A stretch of DNA of 64,000 nt from Acidimicrobiales bacterium (GCA_029246685.1 JAQWMR010000016.1:310001-374000); one strand, 5' to 3'; shown: positions 52,124 to 62,138, numbered from the stretch's first letter. A program made the numbers and translations. Notes: generated by a model from the letters alone, not told the origin.

Positions 52124-53532
52124 CTCGGCGGCGGGCCGGGCACGACCCAGCCGACACCCTCCACGAAGCGCGCGTTGTTCGGCGGATCGCGGGGATCGTC
52201 GGTGTCCATCACCCAGCCGTGACCCTCGACCCAGGACGGCTTGCGCCACTCGGGTGCCTCGGGCTCGCCTGCACCGTGTGCCGGGTCGGGGACATCGGCC
52301 ACGGGCGTATCGGAGGCGGCTTCGCCGGTCCACGCCGGGAGATCGATCGGGTCCGGTGGTTTGGCCCGCGTCGGCAGCGTGGGCCTCGGCGGCGGCGTCG
52401 GCGCGCCGAGGTCAGGCCGGGCCGGGGTTGGCGGCGCAGGAGGCGGGGCGGGGGGCGGCAGGGTCGGAGCGAGCTGCTCGGGAATCGCCGCCGTCTCATC
52501 GGGCGCGAACGGGTCGCGCCGCGCCGGGGTCGGAGGCGGCACGGCGGGAGGCGGGCTCGGAGCAGCGGGCGCCGGAGCCGGTGCGGGACGCGGCGCGGGC
52601 GCAGGACGAGGCGTTTCGGTGCGCAATGCCGCCGTCGCGTCGGCTGCGGGCGTGGTGGGTGTGCGCCGAACCGGAGGCGGCCCAGCGTTGGCGACGACCG
52701 GTTCCGCCGGGCGGGGCTTGTCCTCTCGAGGGCGGTCGGGGTCGGGCCAGAACATCGACAGGAGCAGCAGCACGACACCGACGACACCGAGCACGATGGA
52801 CGGGATCAGCGCGGCCCGCAGAACGGCGGTCAACAGCGCGGCGAACACTTCGGCGCCGTCGGGGGCGAGCAGCCGCAGGAGGAACGGCACCGCGAGCCCG
52901 ATGATCAGGTAGAAGGCCGTGGTGCCCATCGCCCACCGTGCGGCTTTGCCGAGCACCTGCGAGCGATCGCTGGTGGTGAGGAAGGCGAGCAACGCCATCG
53001 TCACCGAGATCCCCGCCAACAAGGGCACAGTGCGCTCGAGGAACGAGATGACGGGGGAGGCGTTCGGTACACGGTCGGTCGGCAGATCGATCACGAACTC
53101 CGACGGGAGCTGTTCGGCGATGGTCGGCGCGAAGAGGCCGATTCGCTCCTTCGATGACTCGAGTGCCGGTCCAATGTCGATTTCGCCCGGGGCGTCGTCC
53201 AACCCGAGGAACGCGCGATGCGTCGTGCTGAATGCGCCGACGATGAGTTCCTGCACGACGGGGTCGTCGAGAATAATGTCGACTCCGGCGGCAACTTGAT
53301 CGTCGGTCAACTCGATGAAGTCAGACATGGCGGCCTCGAAGGCGGTGCCGATGTTCTTCCCGATCTGGTCGACGACCTCCTCGTTGTCGAGGAGTTCCTC
53401 GGCGATCGTCGCCGTTCGGTCTTCATCGAAGACGGTGCGCAGGGCAAGGAAGCCCCACCAGGCGAAGGAGCCGATGAGGAGGGCAGGGCCGAGGATCAGG
53501 CCGGCAATGATACGACGAAACACGGGCGCCAT
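52120..53532 (-). CDS. Membrane protein with a long Pro/Ala-rich tail and two VEGxGWV motifs
   Basis: The 470-residue protein has an N-terminal hydrophobic segment, an exterior domain (about 35-170), and three or four helices (about 170-270). A 140-residue Pro/Ala-rich tail is rich in PAPAP and PPTPA repeats. The last 60 residues are more ordered, with the repeated pattern VEGHGWV and VEGVGWV, which looks like a small C-terminal domain repeated once. The protein family is not recognised. The proline-rich tail resembles linkers that cross peptidoglycan, but the membrane topology puts its side uncertain. It converges on the acyl-CoA ligase gene. Confidence 0.75.
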
Positions 53533-53577
53533 GTTCGCACGTCCGGTCGGTGGCGTAGCGGCGCCCCGCAGGAGTGG

Positions 53578-55620
53578 TCAGCGAGGCGGCGAGATGCACG
53601 GCTCGCCGCCGCACACGTCGATCACGGTTCCGGTCCGCAGGAAGTGGTCGATCTGCTCGACCGCCGCCAGGTGACGGCGGGGATCCTCGTGTGGATCCGT
53701 CCCGTCGCGGGGCGGCACGTTCTCGATCGGCGGGACCGGCGTACCGCTGTCCCACATCACGGTCGCGCTGCCGTCGTGGGGATAGCTGTCGATGTGCGGA
53801 ATCGCCCAGAACGGCTCGACGTCGGTCGTACGGTCGACTCCCACCGCTGGCCACACCACGGCCGCCCCCATCGATCGCGCCATCACATCCATCGCCACGT
53901 TGGCCACCTGATGGTCACCGAGGGCGCCGTGAAGGAGGCCTCGCTTCTCGTCGAGCCCCGCCAACGGCTGGGTGTAGTGGTTCACGTAGCCGTTGCCCTC
54001 GCCCCGGTCCCAGAGCATCTGCATGATCAACAGCAGTTGCGCCTGGTCGAGCTTGTCGGGATACGCCGGGTCGAGGATCGCCTGGTAGAGGTCGAAGTCG
54101 ATACTGCGATTGAGCAGTGTCGAGTAGTTCACCGCCGGGACGCCGAACACGCCGACGCTCCAGTCGGTCGAGACCGCCGTGGAAACCGGACCCATGATGC
54201 CGCCCTGGCTGATGCCGTAGTACGCCAACTGCTCCGTATCGAGGAGCTGGCCGTCGGCCTCGTCGCGGAAGGCGGGGTCAGCGGCGAACCCGTCGGGGTG
54301 TTTCATCAGGCGCCCGAGGAACAGTGTGTTGAGGTGGCCCTGGAGCAGCCGGTCGCTCAAGGTGAAGAAGGTGGACGCCTCGCCGAGGATCGCGATCGCG
54401 TTGATCGTGTCTTCCTCGGCCATGCCGATCAGATCCGTGCCGCAGATGACGTGGTTGTGGTGTTCGGCGAGGAGACGCGGCCCGGTAGACGTCGCCTGGC
54501 CCCGATCTCCCAGAAGCCCGTGCCCATAGATCACGCCTCCGCCAGGATCCGCGGCGGTGGTGTTGTCGTGGACCAGACACCGGAACACGGACGGCCAGGT
54601 CCCGTTCGCCGTCGGCAGCAGGCTCCCGGACTCGGTATTGAGTCCTGTCCCGGGGCCGCCATCGCCGGTCAGGTAGAGCGGGACGTCGTACGTGCCCTCG
54701 ATGATGGTGTAGGTGTCACTGTCGTGGCGGGTCACGGCGTCGATCGTGTACGTCGGCGCAGCCCCGTCGAGGCTCGCGAACGCGTCATCGCGCATGTGCA
54801 CCAACGGACCCGTGAGGCTCTCGGTGGAGATGACCGTGAACTCCCAGGCGAGCACGAGTTCCTCGCGGACGACTCCCGCCGCTTCGAGGTCGGCGAAGAC
54901 TCGTTCCATGGCCGGGCGGCGCGCTTCCACCTCCTCCACATCCGATTCGAGTCGGTCCCGGTATGCCCGGAATGTGTCGGTCGGCGCGATCGCCGCTCCG
55001 TCGCCGTCCACCAGATTGCGGAGGCCGATCACGATCCGGTGGCCGTCCGGGTAGTTCTGCGCCGGGCGCAGGAACAGGCCCTGCCGGTCCGGGCTCGGGG
55101 CATTGCTGTCGAGTTCCGCCCAGTGGGGCCACTGCTCCCCTGTCGTCGCGTCGACGATGACGCTGGCGGAGCCGTCGGCGAGCGATGCCGCAATGTCGGT
55201 GATCGGAGGGAGACCGGATCCCGCAGGGTCGACACCCGGGATGAGCGCAAGAGCGGCGCTCCCGGGCGAGAACCCGTCGGCGAGGTTCTGGCGAGATGGA
55301 TCCACTGCGACACCGTCGACGTTGCTCGGCATGGCGCCCAGGGGCAGTGCGACGCGGCGGCCCGTCACCGCGGAGGCGTCGTCAACGGTGAGTGCGTCGC
55401 TGGGGAACGGGAGCAGGCACTCGTGGCCGATGAGCTCGCAGTCGGGGCTCTGCTCGAGCGTCAGCTCGATGGAACCCGCGAACTCGGCCTCCGGTGTCGT
55501 CGTGGTGGTCGTGGTAGTCGTGCCCGCTTCGACGCTCGGCGAGGGTTCGGGGGTCGAGTCGCCGCAGCCCGCAGCGACGAGTGCGGAGACGGCGAGCAGA
55601 GCGCCGACGCGACGCCTCAC
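53578..55620 (-). CDS. Large secreted lipoprotein with an alpha/beta-hydrolase-like domain
   Basis: The 680-residue product starts with a lipoprotein signal peptide ending in VAAGC, followed by a Thr-rich linker with a run of eight or so Thr. The N-terminal part (about 60-330) is beta-rich. The C-terminal part has the elbow YYGISQGGIMGP (Ser about 470), GVIYGHGLLGD before it and HQVANVAMDV with a candidate His after, all as in lipase-like proteins. It may be an extracellular esterase. GTG 55620 is preferred over a TTG four codons upstream. It stands alone, with 44 bp before the next minus gene's start. Confidence 0.82.
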   Translation of the reverse strand: MRRRVGALLAVSALVAAGCGDSTPEPSPSVEAGTTTTTTTTTPEAEFAGSIELTLEQSPDCELIGHECLLPFPSDALTVDDASAVTGRRVALPLGAMPSNVDGVAVDPSRQNLADGFSPGSAALALIPGVDPAGSGLPPITDIAASLADGSASVIVDATTGEQWPHWAELDSNAPSPDRQGLFLRPAQNYPDGHRIVIGLRNLVDGDGAAIAPTDTFRAYRDRLESDVEEVEARRPAMERVFADLEAAGVVREELVLAWEFTVISTESLTGPLVHMRDDAFASLDGAAPTYTIDAVTRHDSDTYTIIEGTYDVPLYLTGDGGPGTGLNTESGSLLPTANGTWPSVFRCLVHDNTTAADPGGGVIYGHGLLGDRGQATSTGPRLLAEHHNHVICGTDLIGMAEEDTINAIAILGEASTFFTLSDRLLQGHLNTLFLGRLMKHPDGFAADPAFRDEADGQLLDTEQLAYYGISQGGIMGPVSTAVSTDWSVGVFGVPAVNYSTLLNRSIDFDLYQAILDPAYPDKLDQAQLLLIMQMLWDRGEGNGYVNHYTQPLAGLDEKRGLLHGALGDHQVANVAMDVMARSMGAAVVWPAVGVDRTTDVEPFWAIPHIDSYPHDGSATVMWDSGTPVPPIENVPPRDGTDPHEDPRRHLAAVEQIDHFLRTGTVIDVCGGEPCISPPR

Positions 55621-55767
55621 GACTCGACCCAATCGATGGCGGCGTCGAGCCGGACACTGTCTCGCGAGTCGAATTCGGGCTCGGACATGCAGGGCTCCCT
55701 CGTACCGCCTACCGCCCGAGTGTCGCGCGTCTCCACGCGCCGCCTGAAATTGTCGTCCGCGCGTGCG

Positions 55768-55926
55768 CTACAGCGGTGCCATCCGCCAGGCGACCCAGAT
55801 CAGTGCGATCGCAATCATCCAGGACGCCGCCAGCATGCCCAGCACCAGGAGACCCTCACCCTCGAAGGCGTTCTCGCGAGCGGGATCCTCCGGGTGTTCG
55901 GTCTGCTTCGCTTCGATTCTCAGCAT
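55768..55926 (-). CDS. Small single-pass membrane protein
   Basis: The 52-residue product MLRIEAKQTEHPEDPARENA... has an acidic N-terminal half and one hydrophobic helix (GLLVLGMLAASWMIAIALIW) near the C-terminus. Codon use matches the neighbours. It is shorter than many annotators accept, and I do not know the family. The 145-bp gap upstream contains a perfect GACAC-CT-GTGTC dyad at about 55993-56004. Confidence 0.5.
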   Translation of the reverse strand: MLRIEAKQTEHPEDPARENAFEGEGLLVLGMLAASWMIAIALIWVAWRMAPL

Positions 55927-56071
55927 GTCCAACCCTTCACGTACCGGCCACGCCACGACCGATTTTCACAAACCTGCACAGTTGGGTAAGACACCTGTGT
56001 CAGGCCACGCAGGGTGGGCGCATGTGACCGAAGAGTAGAAACGGCGTTCAGTTCGGCGGTTCAGATGAGCG

Positions 56072-56479
56072 TCAGAAGAGACAACCCTGGGCGGCCTCGG
56101 CGCGCTCCCACTGTGATTCGAGGTCGGCGAGGCTCAACGGGTCGAGATCGAGCGCCGCACAACTTCGGTCGTAGGCAGCGGGGAGTTCGCCGAAGCGCAC
56201 GGCCCCGGACTCGGCCTCCACCAAACGAGCCATGGGAAGGCCGATGCGCTCGGCGAACGTCTCCGGTCCGCTCAGCGCGCTGACGCGGATGGCCAATGCC
56301 ACCGCGGCCGCCACCGGATGTTCGAGGCCGGCAGTGCGCGCCTGCACTGCCATGCGCTCGACCATCGCCGTGGCATCGCGGCGCAGCATGCGGGCTTCCT
56401 CCGCAGCTGCGGCGACGTGGGCAGCATCCGCAGCGGCGGAGCCGACGACAGATGGTCCGGTGGCGACCTCGGTGAGCAT
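56072..56479 (-). CDS. Hypothetical protein, helical
   Basis: The 135-residue product is Ala-rich and mostly helical (ADAAHVAAAAEEARMLRRDA, AIRVSALSGPETFAERIG). The segment FAERIGLPMARLVEAESGAV could form a helix-turn-helix, but it is not a firm match. ATG 56479 is chosen over an ATG 11 codons upstream. It is divergent from the dehydrogenase gene by 53 bp, so it might regulate it; this is inference from position only. Confidence 0.6.
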   Translation of the reverse strand: MLTEVATGPSVVGSAAADAAHVAAAAEEARMLRRDATAMVERMAVQARTAGLEHPVAAAVALAIRVSALSGPETFAERIGLPMARLVEAESGAVRFGELPAAYDRSCAALDLDPLSLADLESQWERAEAAQGCLF

Positions 56480-56532
56480 GCAGACATCATGTCGACGGGG
56501 TGTGACAGTCACCGTTCCGCGAGACTGCAGAC

Positions 56533-57369
56533 ATGACGATCGGCATGCTTCATCCGGGGGCCATGGGCGCCTCGATCGGCGCCGTGCTGCGCCAGAAGGG
56601 GGTCGACACCCGGTGGGTGGATGCCGACCGCAGCCCGGACTCGCGGCGGCGAGCCGAGGATGCTGACCTGACGGCAGTCGAGTCGATCGACGAGCTCGCG
56701 GCGACGTGCGACGTCATCATCTCCGTCTGCCCGCCCGCCGCAGCTCTCGCCGTCGCCGGCGCGGTCGCCGAATGCGGCTACGACGGGTGCTTTCTGGATG
56801 CCAACGCGGTTGCGCCAGCCACCGCTCGACAGATCGGTGACGTCGTCGCCGCCGGCGGTGCCAGCACCGTCGACGGGGGAATCGTCGGGCCCCCGGTGGC
56901 GCACAAAGGGCTCACGGTTCTGTACCTATCCGGTGACCCCGCCGACACGGCGACGATCGAGACGCTCTTCGCCGACACCGCCCTCGACAGCTACATCGCC
57001 GGCACCGAGCCGGGCGCGGCCTCCGCAGTGAAGATGAGCTTTGCTGCATGGTCGAAGGGCACGAGCGCGCTCCTGCTCGCCATCCGTGCGTTGGCTGAGA
57101 CGGAGGGAGTGATCGACGGCCTCGAACACGCGTGGTCCGTGCTCACCCCGGACCTGATCGAGCGGGCGCCGGCAACCGCCCGCGCGACCGCGCCGAAGGC
57201 CTGGCGGTTCGTCGGAGAGATGGGCGAGATCGCGGCCAGCTTCGAAGCGGCCGGGTTGCCTGGCGGGTTCCACCGAGCGGCAGCCGATGTGTACGCGGCC
57301 ATGGCCGATCTTCGCGACGTCGACGGCGCCGAGTTGGGCGACGTGATCGCTCGCCTAACCGCTGGCTGA
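56533..57369 (+). CDS. NAD(P)-dependent beta-hydroxyacid dehydrogenase-like protein (DUF1932 C-terminus)
   Basis: The 278-residue protein has a Rossmann motif GMLHPGAMGASIGA and the 6-phosphogluconate/3-hydroxyisobutyrate dehydrogenase layout. DGGIVGPPVAHKG is its substrate loop. In place of the usual GxxGxGxxxK, it has EPGAASAVKMSFAAWSKGTS, with the catalytic Lys (KMSFAA) kept. The C-terminal helical part matches DUF1932. Substrate is unknown; imine reductases share this layout. It precedes the isomerase-like gene by 20 bp. Confidence 0.82.
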   Translation: MTIGMLHPGAMGASIGAVLRQKGVDTRWVDADRSPDSRRRAEDADLTAVESIDELAATCDVIISVCPPAAALAVAGAVAECGYDGCFLDANAVAPATARQIGDVVAAGGASTVDGGIVGPPVAHKGLTVLYLSGDPADTATIETLFADTALDSYIAGTEPGAASAVKMSFAAWSKGTSALLLAIRALAETEGVIDGLEHAWSVLTPDLIERAPATARATAPKAWRFVGEMGEIAASFEAAGLPGGFHRAAADVYAAMADLRDVDGAELGDVIARLTAG

Positions 57370-57389
57370 TCGGGCCCTACGATGCGTCG

Positions 57390-58238
57390 ATGACCGTCTC
57401 GCTGTTTCGCCATGCCTGGGGTGCCGTCGGCCCGGACGACCCGTGGCCCGACCTGTCGAGCTTGATCCGAGATGCAGCCGCGGAGGGATACGAAGGCGTG
57501 GAGTTTCCGACGTTCGTTCTGGACGGCGACCCGGCGGGTCGCGACGCCGTGCTCGCCACGCTAAAGGAGACGGGGCTCGAACTCCTTCCGATGGTCATGA
57601 CATTCCCGTCGTCGCCGCACGATCCGGACGCGCATCTCGCGGCACTCCGACCCCAGCTCGAGGATGCCGCGACCCTTGGCGTGCCCCGCGTCAACGCCCA
57701 CGCGGGATCCGACGCGTTCGACGACGCGACCACCGCCGACTTTCTCACCCGAAGCCTGGCGGCAGCCGCTGAAGTCGGCGTCACACTGATGCACGAGACC
57801 CATCGTTCGCGCCCGCTGTACAACCTGTGGCGCACCGCGAAGATGGTCGAGGAGGTCGAGGGGCTGCGCCTCACCGCCGATTACTCCCACTGGGTTTGTG
57901 TGTCCGAGCGTCTTCCCTTCGACGGTGCGGCCGCGTTCGCGACGTGCGCCCCTGCCGTGAGCCACATCCACGCCCGCGTCGGCCATGCGCAGGGACCGCA
58001 GGTAGCCGATCCGAGTGACCCCGCGTGGAGCATGGAACTCGGCTCGCACGAGGCCTGGTGGGACCAGATCGTTGCCGCCGCTGATGCTCGCGGCGACGAC
58101 ATGACGATCACGCCCGAGTTCGGGCCGCCGCCGTACATGCCGATGCTCCCCCACTCGGACGAGCCGGTCGCCGATCTCCGCTCGGTTGTCGCGTTCATGC
58201 GCGACCGGCTGACCGACCGCTACATCGCGACGGAGTAA
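57390..58238 (+). CDS. Sugar phosphate isomerase/epimerase-like TIM-barrel protein
   Basis: The 282-residue protein fits the AP-endonuclease-2-like TIM barrel. It has GYEGVEFPTFV, LELLPMVMTF, VGVTLMHETHRSRPLYN (metal Glu in the ETH block), LTADYSHWVCVSE and SHIHARVGHAQGPQ, then ITPEFGPPPYMPM. The metal-site residues (Glu, Asp/His pair, Glu) are present. The start ATG 57390 follows the dehydrogenase gene by 20 bp, so the pair probably handles one small hydroxy-acid or sugar substrate. Confidence 0.85.
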   Translation: MTVSLFRHAWGAVGPDDPWPDLSSLIRDAAAEGYEGVEFPTFVLDGDPAGRDAVLATLKETGLELLPMVMTFPSSPHDPDAHLAALRPQLEDAATLGVPRVNAHAGSDAFDDATTADFLTRSLAAAAEVGVTLMHETHRSRPLYNLWRTAKMVEEVEGLRLTADYSHWVCVSERLPFDGAAAFATCAPAVSHIHARVGHAQGPQVADPSDPAWSMELGSHEAWWDQIVAAADARGDDMTITPEFGPPPYMPMLPHSDEPVADLRSVVAFMRDRLTDRYIATE

Positions 58239-58265
58239 CTCCGCGCGTTGGCCCGGCGGCGCGGC

Positions 58266-58708
58266 TCAGTCTCGACAGCCGTTCACCAAGCCGGCGGCGA
58301 CCGCAGCCGCTGCCTCGTCGCGAGTCGCGTAGAAGCCCTCTTCGAAGGGCTCCCGCAGGTCGATGTCGAACGACAGGTACGCGTTCCATCCATCGCCGCT
58401 CGATCCATAGATCGACCCCGGTGATCGGACCCGACACAGACCTCGGCAACGTCGGCATCACCGTCGAGCCGATAGAGGGGAACAGGCGCTCGGAATTCGA
58501 CGTTCTCGGTATCGATGAGCGTGACGACGTGGACTCGCCAGTTCGCCGGGATCAGCTCCCGGCGACGGATCAGCTCCGCGACGGTTGGAGACGAGTCGAC
58601 GTCGTAGGTATCGCCAGCGAACGAGCGGCTGTCGCCGGTTGGCGGCACAAAGGTGACGCGCCAGAAGCGGCGCACGGCATCGATGGCGATTTCGGGTCCT
58701 GGATTCAT
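58266..58708 (-). pseudogene. Hypothetical gene with a frameshift
   Basis: Starting at ATG 58708, one frame gives MNPGPEIAIDAVRRFWRVTF and PLYRLDGDADVAEVC. A shift of frame near 58430-58445 then gives RVRSPGSIYGSSGDGWNAYL and EPFEEGFYATRDEAAAAVAA to TGA at 58266. Both halves look coding and together form one 147-codon protein. The site is in the TGTGTC stretch, where two extra bases, or one missing, would explain it. I do not recognise the family. The upstream gene on the same strand is DUF4262. Confidence 0.65.
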
Positions 58709-58781
58709 GGTCACTCCCCGTTTGACCGACACAGGGGGGACGCAAAGTGTCGCGAGAATCTGACACCCGGGAGCGCAGCAG

Positions 58782-59219
58782 CTACGCAACATCGTCGAGG
58801 CGCCGGATCGGCGCGCCGCGGCCACCGCGGGCCCACGACGCTCCCGGGACGATCTGGACGAAGTCGCCGGTGAATGCCGACATGGAGTAGCGGTCCTCCC
58901 ACTGTGCGACAAGGCCGTCGCGCAGGTGCGACTCGTCCGCGACGACGATCTCGACGTCGAGCATGGCGAGCGTGTCCTCGCGGAGCTCGCCGAAGACGAC
59001 ATAGTCGTCGGCCACGGCCTGCACGAGGGTCTTCTGGACCTCCGCATCCATGTCGACCATCAGTAGCTCCGGCTGATCCCAGCTCTCGAAGGCGCCGACC
59101 GTGCAGGTCCACGGCGACGCCGTCTCGACGTGGATCATCATGAAACCGTGGACCCGGATCAGCAGATCCGTGTGGCGATCGATCTCGTCCCAGCTGTAGC
59201 CATCGCAACGCATGCACAT
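58782..59219 (-). CDS. DUF4262 family protein
   Basis: The 145-residue product begins MCMRCDGYSWDEIDRHTDLL and continues WTCTVGAFESWDQPELLMVDM, the pattern of the DUF4262 family found in actinobacteria. The CMRC pair near the N-terminus could bind metal. Function is unknown. The ATG at 59219 is the start consistent with the family; codons further upstream in frame are in the LLM gene. The 79-bp gap to the LLM gene carries GGGTGTGACAGC-type sequence but no clear dyad. Confidence 0.85.
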   Translation of the reverse strand: MCMRCDGYSWDEIDRHTDLLIRVHGFMMIHVETASPWTCTVGAFESWDQPELLMVDMDAEVQKTLVQAVADDYVVFGELREDTLAMLDVEIVVADESHLRDGLVAQWEDRYSMSAFTGDFVQIVPGASWARGGRGAPIRRLDDVA

Positions 59220-59298
59220 GGGCGCACCTCTCTTCTGTGAGAGGCCGGTGCAGCGCCGCCGGCGAGCGTGAGGACAGTTTGCCTGCCGGGTGTGACAG

Positions 59299-60195
59299 CT
59301 AGCCGCGGTTCGCGAGCGCCAGCGCCTGACGCGTTGCCGCTTGCTCGTCCGACGTGCCGAAGGTGACGGCGTTAACGAGCGTCGCACCGGCATCCACGAA
59401 CCCGTGCACACGCTCGACGACCTCATCCGCCGAGCCGATCACCGCGATTCCCGCCGGGCCATCGACTCCCTCGCGGTCCATCATCGCCCGATACGACGGC
59501 AGACCGCCGTAGATCTCGAACTGCGTGGCCGCGCGCTCCAGGGCCGGACCGGGATCGTCAGTCACACACACCGGAATCGACGCGATGATCTGAGGCTCGG
59601 GTCGATCGGCCTCCGCAGCGGCTTCGCGAATCGCCGGCGCCACATGCTCGGAAATCGTCTTCGGACCCGTCATCCACGTCGAGGTGCCGTCCGCTCGACG
59701 GCCGCACAGCTTCAGCATTGCGGGACCCAGCGCAGCAATGACCACCGGCGTGGGTGGCGAGTTGAACGCAAGCCCGCCGCGGAACGTCAGCGTCTCGCCC
59801 TCGGCCGACACGGGCTCGTTGTCGAGCAGCGGCAGAAGCACGTCGAGGTACTCGCGCATGTGGCGGACCGGCTTCTCGTACGACATGCCGAACATGCCTT
59901 CGATCACAATCTGATGCGACAGCCCGATGCCGAGCGTGAAGCGACCACCGCTGATGTGGCTGAGCGACTTCGCCTGCGCGGCGAGCATCGCCGGATGCCG
60001 CGGGTAGGTCGGGATGACGGCGGTGGCGAGCGCCAGTTCCGGCACCTCGCGAGCGACGATGCCGAGCATCGTGATGGCGTCGACGCCGAAGATCTGGGGA
60101 ACCGACATCGTCGAGAAGCCCTCGTCCGCAATCTGGCGCGCCTGGCGCACCATGTCGTCGATGTCGTCCGTCTGGATGAAGATGCCGATGTCCAT
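59299..60195 (-). CDS. LLM-class F420-dependent oxidoreductase
   Basis: The 298-residue protein is in the same group as the enzyme at 26270 but clearly distinct. It has MDIGIFIQTDDIDDMV, GVDAITMLGIVAREVP, GGRFTLGIGLSHQIVIEGMF, VIAALGPAMLKLCGRRADGT and SYRAMMDREGVDG. It should couple F420 to an unknown substrate. It starts 20 bp after the oligoendopeptidase gene's stop on the same strand, so the two may be cotranscribed, though no functional link is obvious. Confidence 0.9.
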   Translation of the reverse strand: MDIGIFIQTDDIDDMVRQARQIADEGFSTMSVPQIFGVDAITMLGIVAREVPELALATAVIPTYPRHPAMLAAQAKSLSHISGGRFTLGIGLSHQIVIEGMFGMSYEKPVRHMREYLDVLLPLLDNEPVSAEGETLTFRGGLAFNSPPTPVVIAALGPAMLKLCGRRADGTSTWMTGPKTISEHVAPAIREAAAEADRPEPQIIASIPVCVTDDPGPALERAATQFEIYGGLPSYRAMMDREGVDGPAGIAVIGSADEVVERVHGFVDAGATLVNAVTFGTSDEQAATRQALALANRG

Positions 60196-60215
60196 GCCGG
60201 CGACCTTACGCCGGG

Positions 60216-62012
60216 TCAGCCGGGTGCGGCCTGCTCCGCTCGAGTGATCTGGGCGTCGACGATGTCGAGACCGGCGGACCAGAAGCCCGGGTCCGTCAGA
60301 TCACAACCCACGATCGACGCGAGCTCTTCTGGCCACTGCGACCCGCCGGCGCTCAGCAGCTCGAGATAGCTCGGGACGAATGCGGCGCCCTGAGCCTCGT
60401 ACTGAGCGTAGACCGACAGCGCGAGCAGCTGCCCGTAGGCATAGGCATAGACGTACCCGGGCGTGCCGATGAAGTGCGGGATGTAGCTCCACCAGGTGCG
60501 GTAGCCCTCGGTGACCTCCACACTGTCCCCGAACAGGTCGGTCTGCGTGCGGGCCCAGTGGTCGGCGAAGTCGTCCGTGCTCAGCTCGCCGACGTCGCGT
60601 CGGTGCGTGTGCACGGCATCCTCGAATCGGTTCATCGCCACCTGACGGAAGACCGTGGCGATGTTGCCCTCCACTTGCTGGGCGAGCAGCGCGAACCGCT
60701 CGTCCGGATCGTCCGTCTGATCGAGCAGCCGCTCGAACGTGACGGTCTCGCCGAACACCGACGCTGTCTCCGCCAGGGTCAGCGGCGTGGGCTGATGGAA
60801 GATCCCCTGGGGTCGCGCCAGGTAGCCGTGGACCGCGTGGCCCAGTTCGTGGGCGAGCGTGAGGACGTCGCCAGGCGTCGCCGTGTAGTTGAGAAAGACG
60901 TACGGGTGGTGGGTCGGCACCGTGTAGGCGCAGAAGGCGCCGCCCCGTTTGTTGTCGCGCACCGGAGCATCGATCCAGCCTTCGTCGTAGAACCGGTCGA
61001 CGATGTCGGCGAGCTCATCACTGAAGCTGGCATAGGCGTCGCGCACCGTCGCCTTGGCGTCTTCCCACGGCACGTGCTGCTCGGTCTGGGCGACGGACGA
61101 GCTGCGGTCGTAGTCCGCGAGGCGGTCGAGACCGAGCACCTGGGCCTTCAGCCGGTACCAGCGCTGCGGGAGGTCATAGCGACTGACGACGGCGTCCACG
61201 AGCGCCTGCACGGATGCATCGCTCGCCTCGTTCCCCTGGTTCCAGGACGAGATCCACGTCGGGTAGTCGCGGAGGCGATCGTCTGTCGACTTGTCGGCGA
61301 GCAGCGTGTTGAACACGTAGGCCCGGTTGCGTAGGCCCGGCTGCAGTCCGACGGTCACTGCGTCGGCCGCGGTTCGGCGTACCTCGCGGTCCGGGTGCAT
61401 GAGGCGGCTGAGGCCAGAATCGAGCGGCATCTCGTCGCCGTCGATCTCCACCCGGATCGCCGACGTGAGTTCGGTGAAGAGCCGGACCCAAGCACTGCGG
61501 CCCGTCGGCGCCTTCGTGGCGAGCAGCTTCTCCTCTGCCTCGCTGAGAACGTGGGGGACGCGCATCCGGCTCGTCTCCAGGTGGTGCCGATGCTCGGCCA
61601 GCTCCGGCGCATCGAGCAGCGCCGTCGCGGCGTCGTCCGGGATCGCCAGCCACTCGAGTTCGAACCAGACGAGCTCAGCCGCGAGCTCGGCCGTGCGCTC
61701 CTGGAACTCCGCCATCAACGCGCCATTCGCCGGCTCCGCGACATCCGTCGAGAAGCGAAGCGAGGCGTAGTTCGCGGCTCGGTGCGTGGCGTCGAACATC
61801 TCGGCCTGGTGGTCCAACCACGTGGCGAGCTGGGCGGCGTCGGCGGCGCCGACCTTCCCCTTCGCCTCGGCGGTCAGCGCTGCGGCCATCTCGTCAGCCC
61901 GGTCGAGGAGCGCGCGGGCGCCGTCCGGCCCGTCGCCACCCACGAGGGTCTCAACGTCCCAGGCGTTGTCTTCCGCTCCGGTCGAAGGGCTGGAGGTCTC
62001 AGTGCTGCTCAT
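60216..62012 (-). CDS. Oligoendopeptidase F-like M3 metallopeptidase
   Basis: The 598-residue cytoplasmic peptidase has the zinc motif LAHELGHAVHGY (HExxH at about 387) and the third ligand in SVFGETVTFERLL. It also has the M3B substrate-binding blocks SYIPHFIGTPGYVYAYAYGQ and FLNYTATPGDVLT. It probably degrades short peptides. I chose ATG 62012 because upstream codons enter the divergent promoter and have no M3-like features. It is followed on the same strand by the LLM gene. Confidence 0.9.
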   Translation of the reverse strand: MSSTETSSPSTGAEDNAWDVETLVGGDGPDGARALLDRADEMAAALTAEAKGKVGAADAAQLATWLDHQAEMFDATHRAANYASLRFSTDVAEPANGALMAEFQERTAELAAELVWFELEWLAIPDDAATALLDAPELAEHRHHLETSRMRVPHVLSEAEEKLLATKAPTGRSAWVRLFTELTSAIRVEIDGDEMPLDSGLSRLMHPDREVRRTAADAVTVGLQPGLRNRAYVFNTLLADKSTDDRLRDYPTWISSWNQGNEASDASVQALVDAVVSRYDLPQRWYRLKAQVLGLDRLADYDRSSSVAQTEQHVPWEDAKATVRDAYASFSDELADIVDRFYDEGWIDAPVRDNKRGGAFCAYTVPTHHPYVFLNYTATPGDVLTLAHELGHAVHGYLARPQGIFHQPTPLTLAETASVFGETVTFERLLDQTDDPDERFALLAQQVEGNIATVFRQVAMNRFEDAVHTHRRDVGELSTDDFADHWARTQTDLFGDSVEVTEGYRTWWSYIPHFIGTPGYVYAYAYGQLLALSVYAQYEAQGAAFVPSYLELLSAGGSQWPEELASIVGCDLTDPGFWSAGLDIVDAQITRAEQAAPG

Positions 62013-62138
62013 CGCGGAAGTGTAGAACGCGGCCCAGGTGTCCTCGGGCAGGCCGCGCGCCACTACGCAAGACTCAAACCGCGCCAGGCCACGGCGCACC
62101 TACGTTGGTTGGCGGTCATCGCCCGATGGTCCGCGACG

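Noticed and set aside
53218..55989. A 923-codon open frame on the plus strand
   Set aside because: It lies antisense to two genes with clear signal peptides and motifs; it is Arg/Asp/Val-rich with no domain, a GC-rich shadow.
56490..59300. Recurrent GGGTGTGACA-like sequences near gene starts (41.79, 56.50 and 59.29 kb)
   Set aside because: They share about 9-10 bases but no consistent spacing, symmetry or orientation to starts; they may be chance or part of -10 regions.
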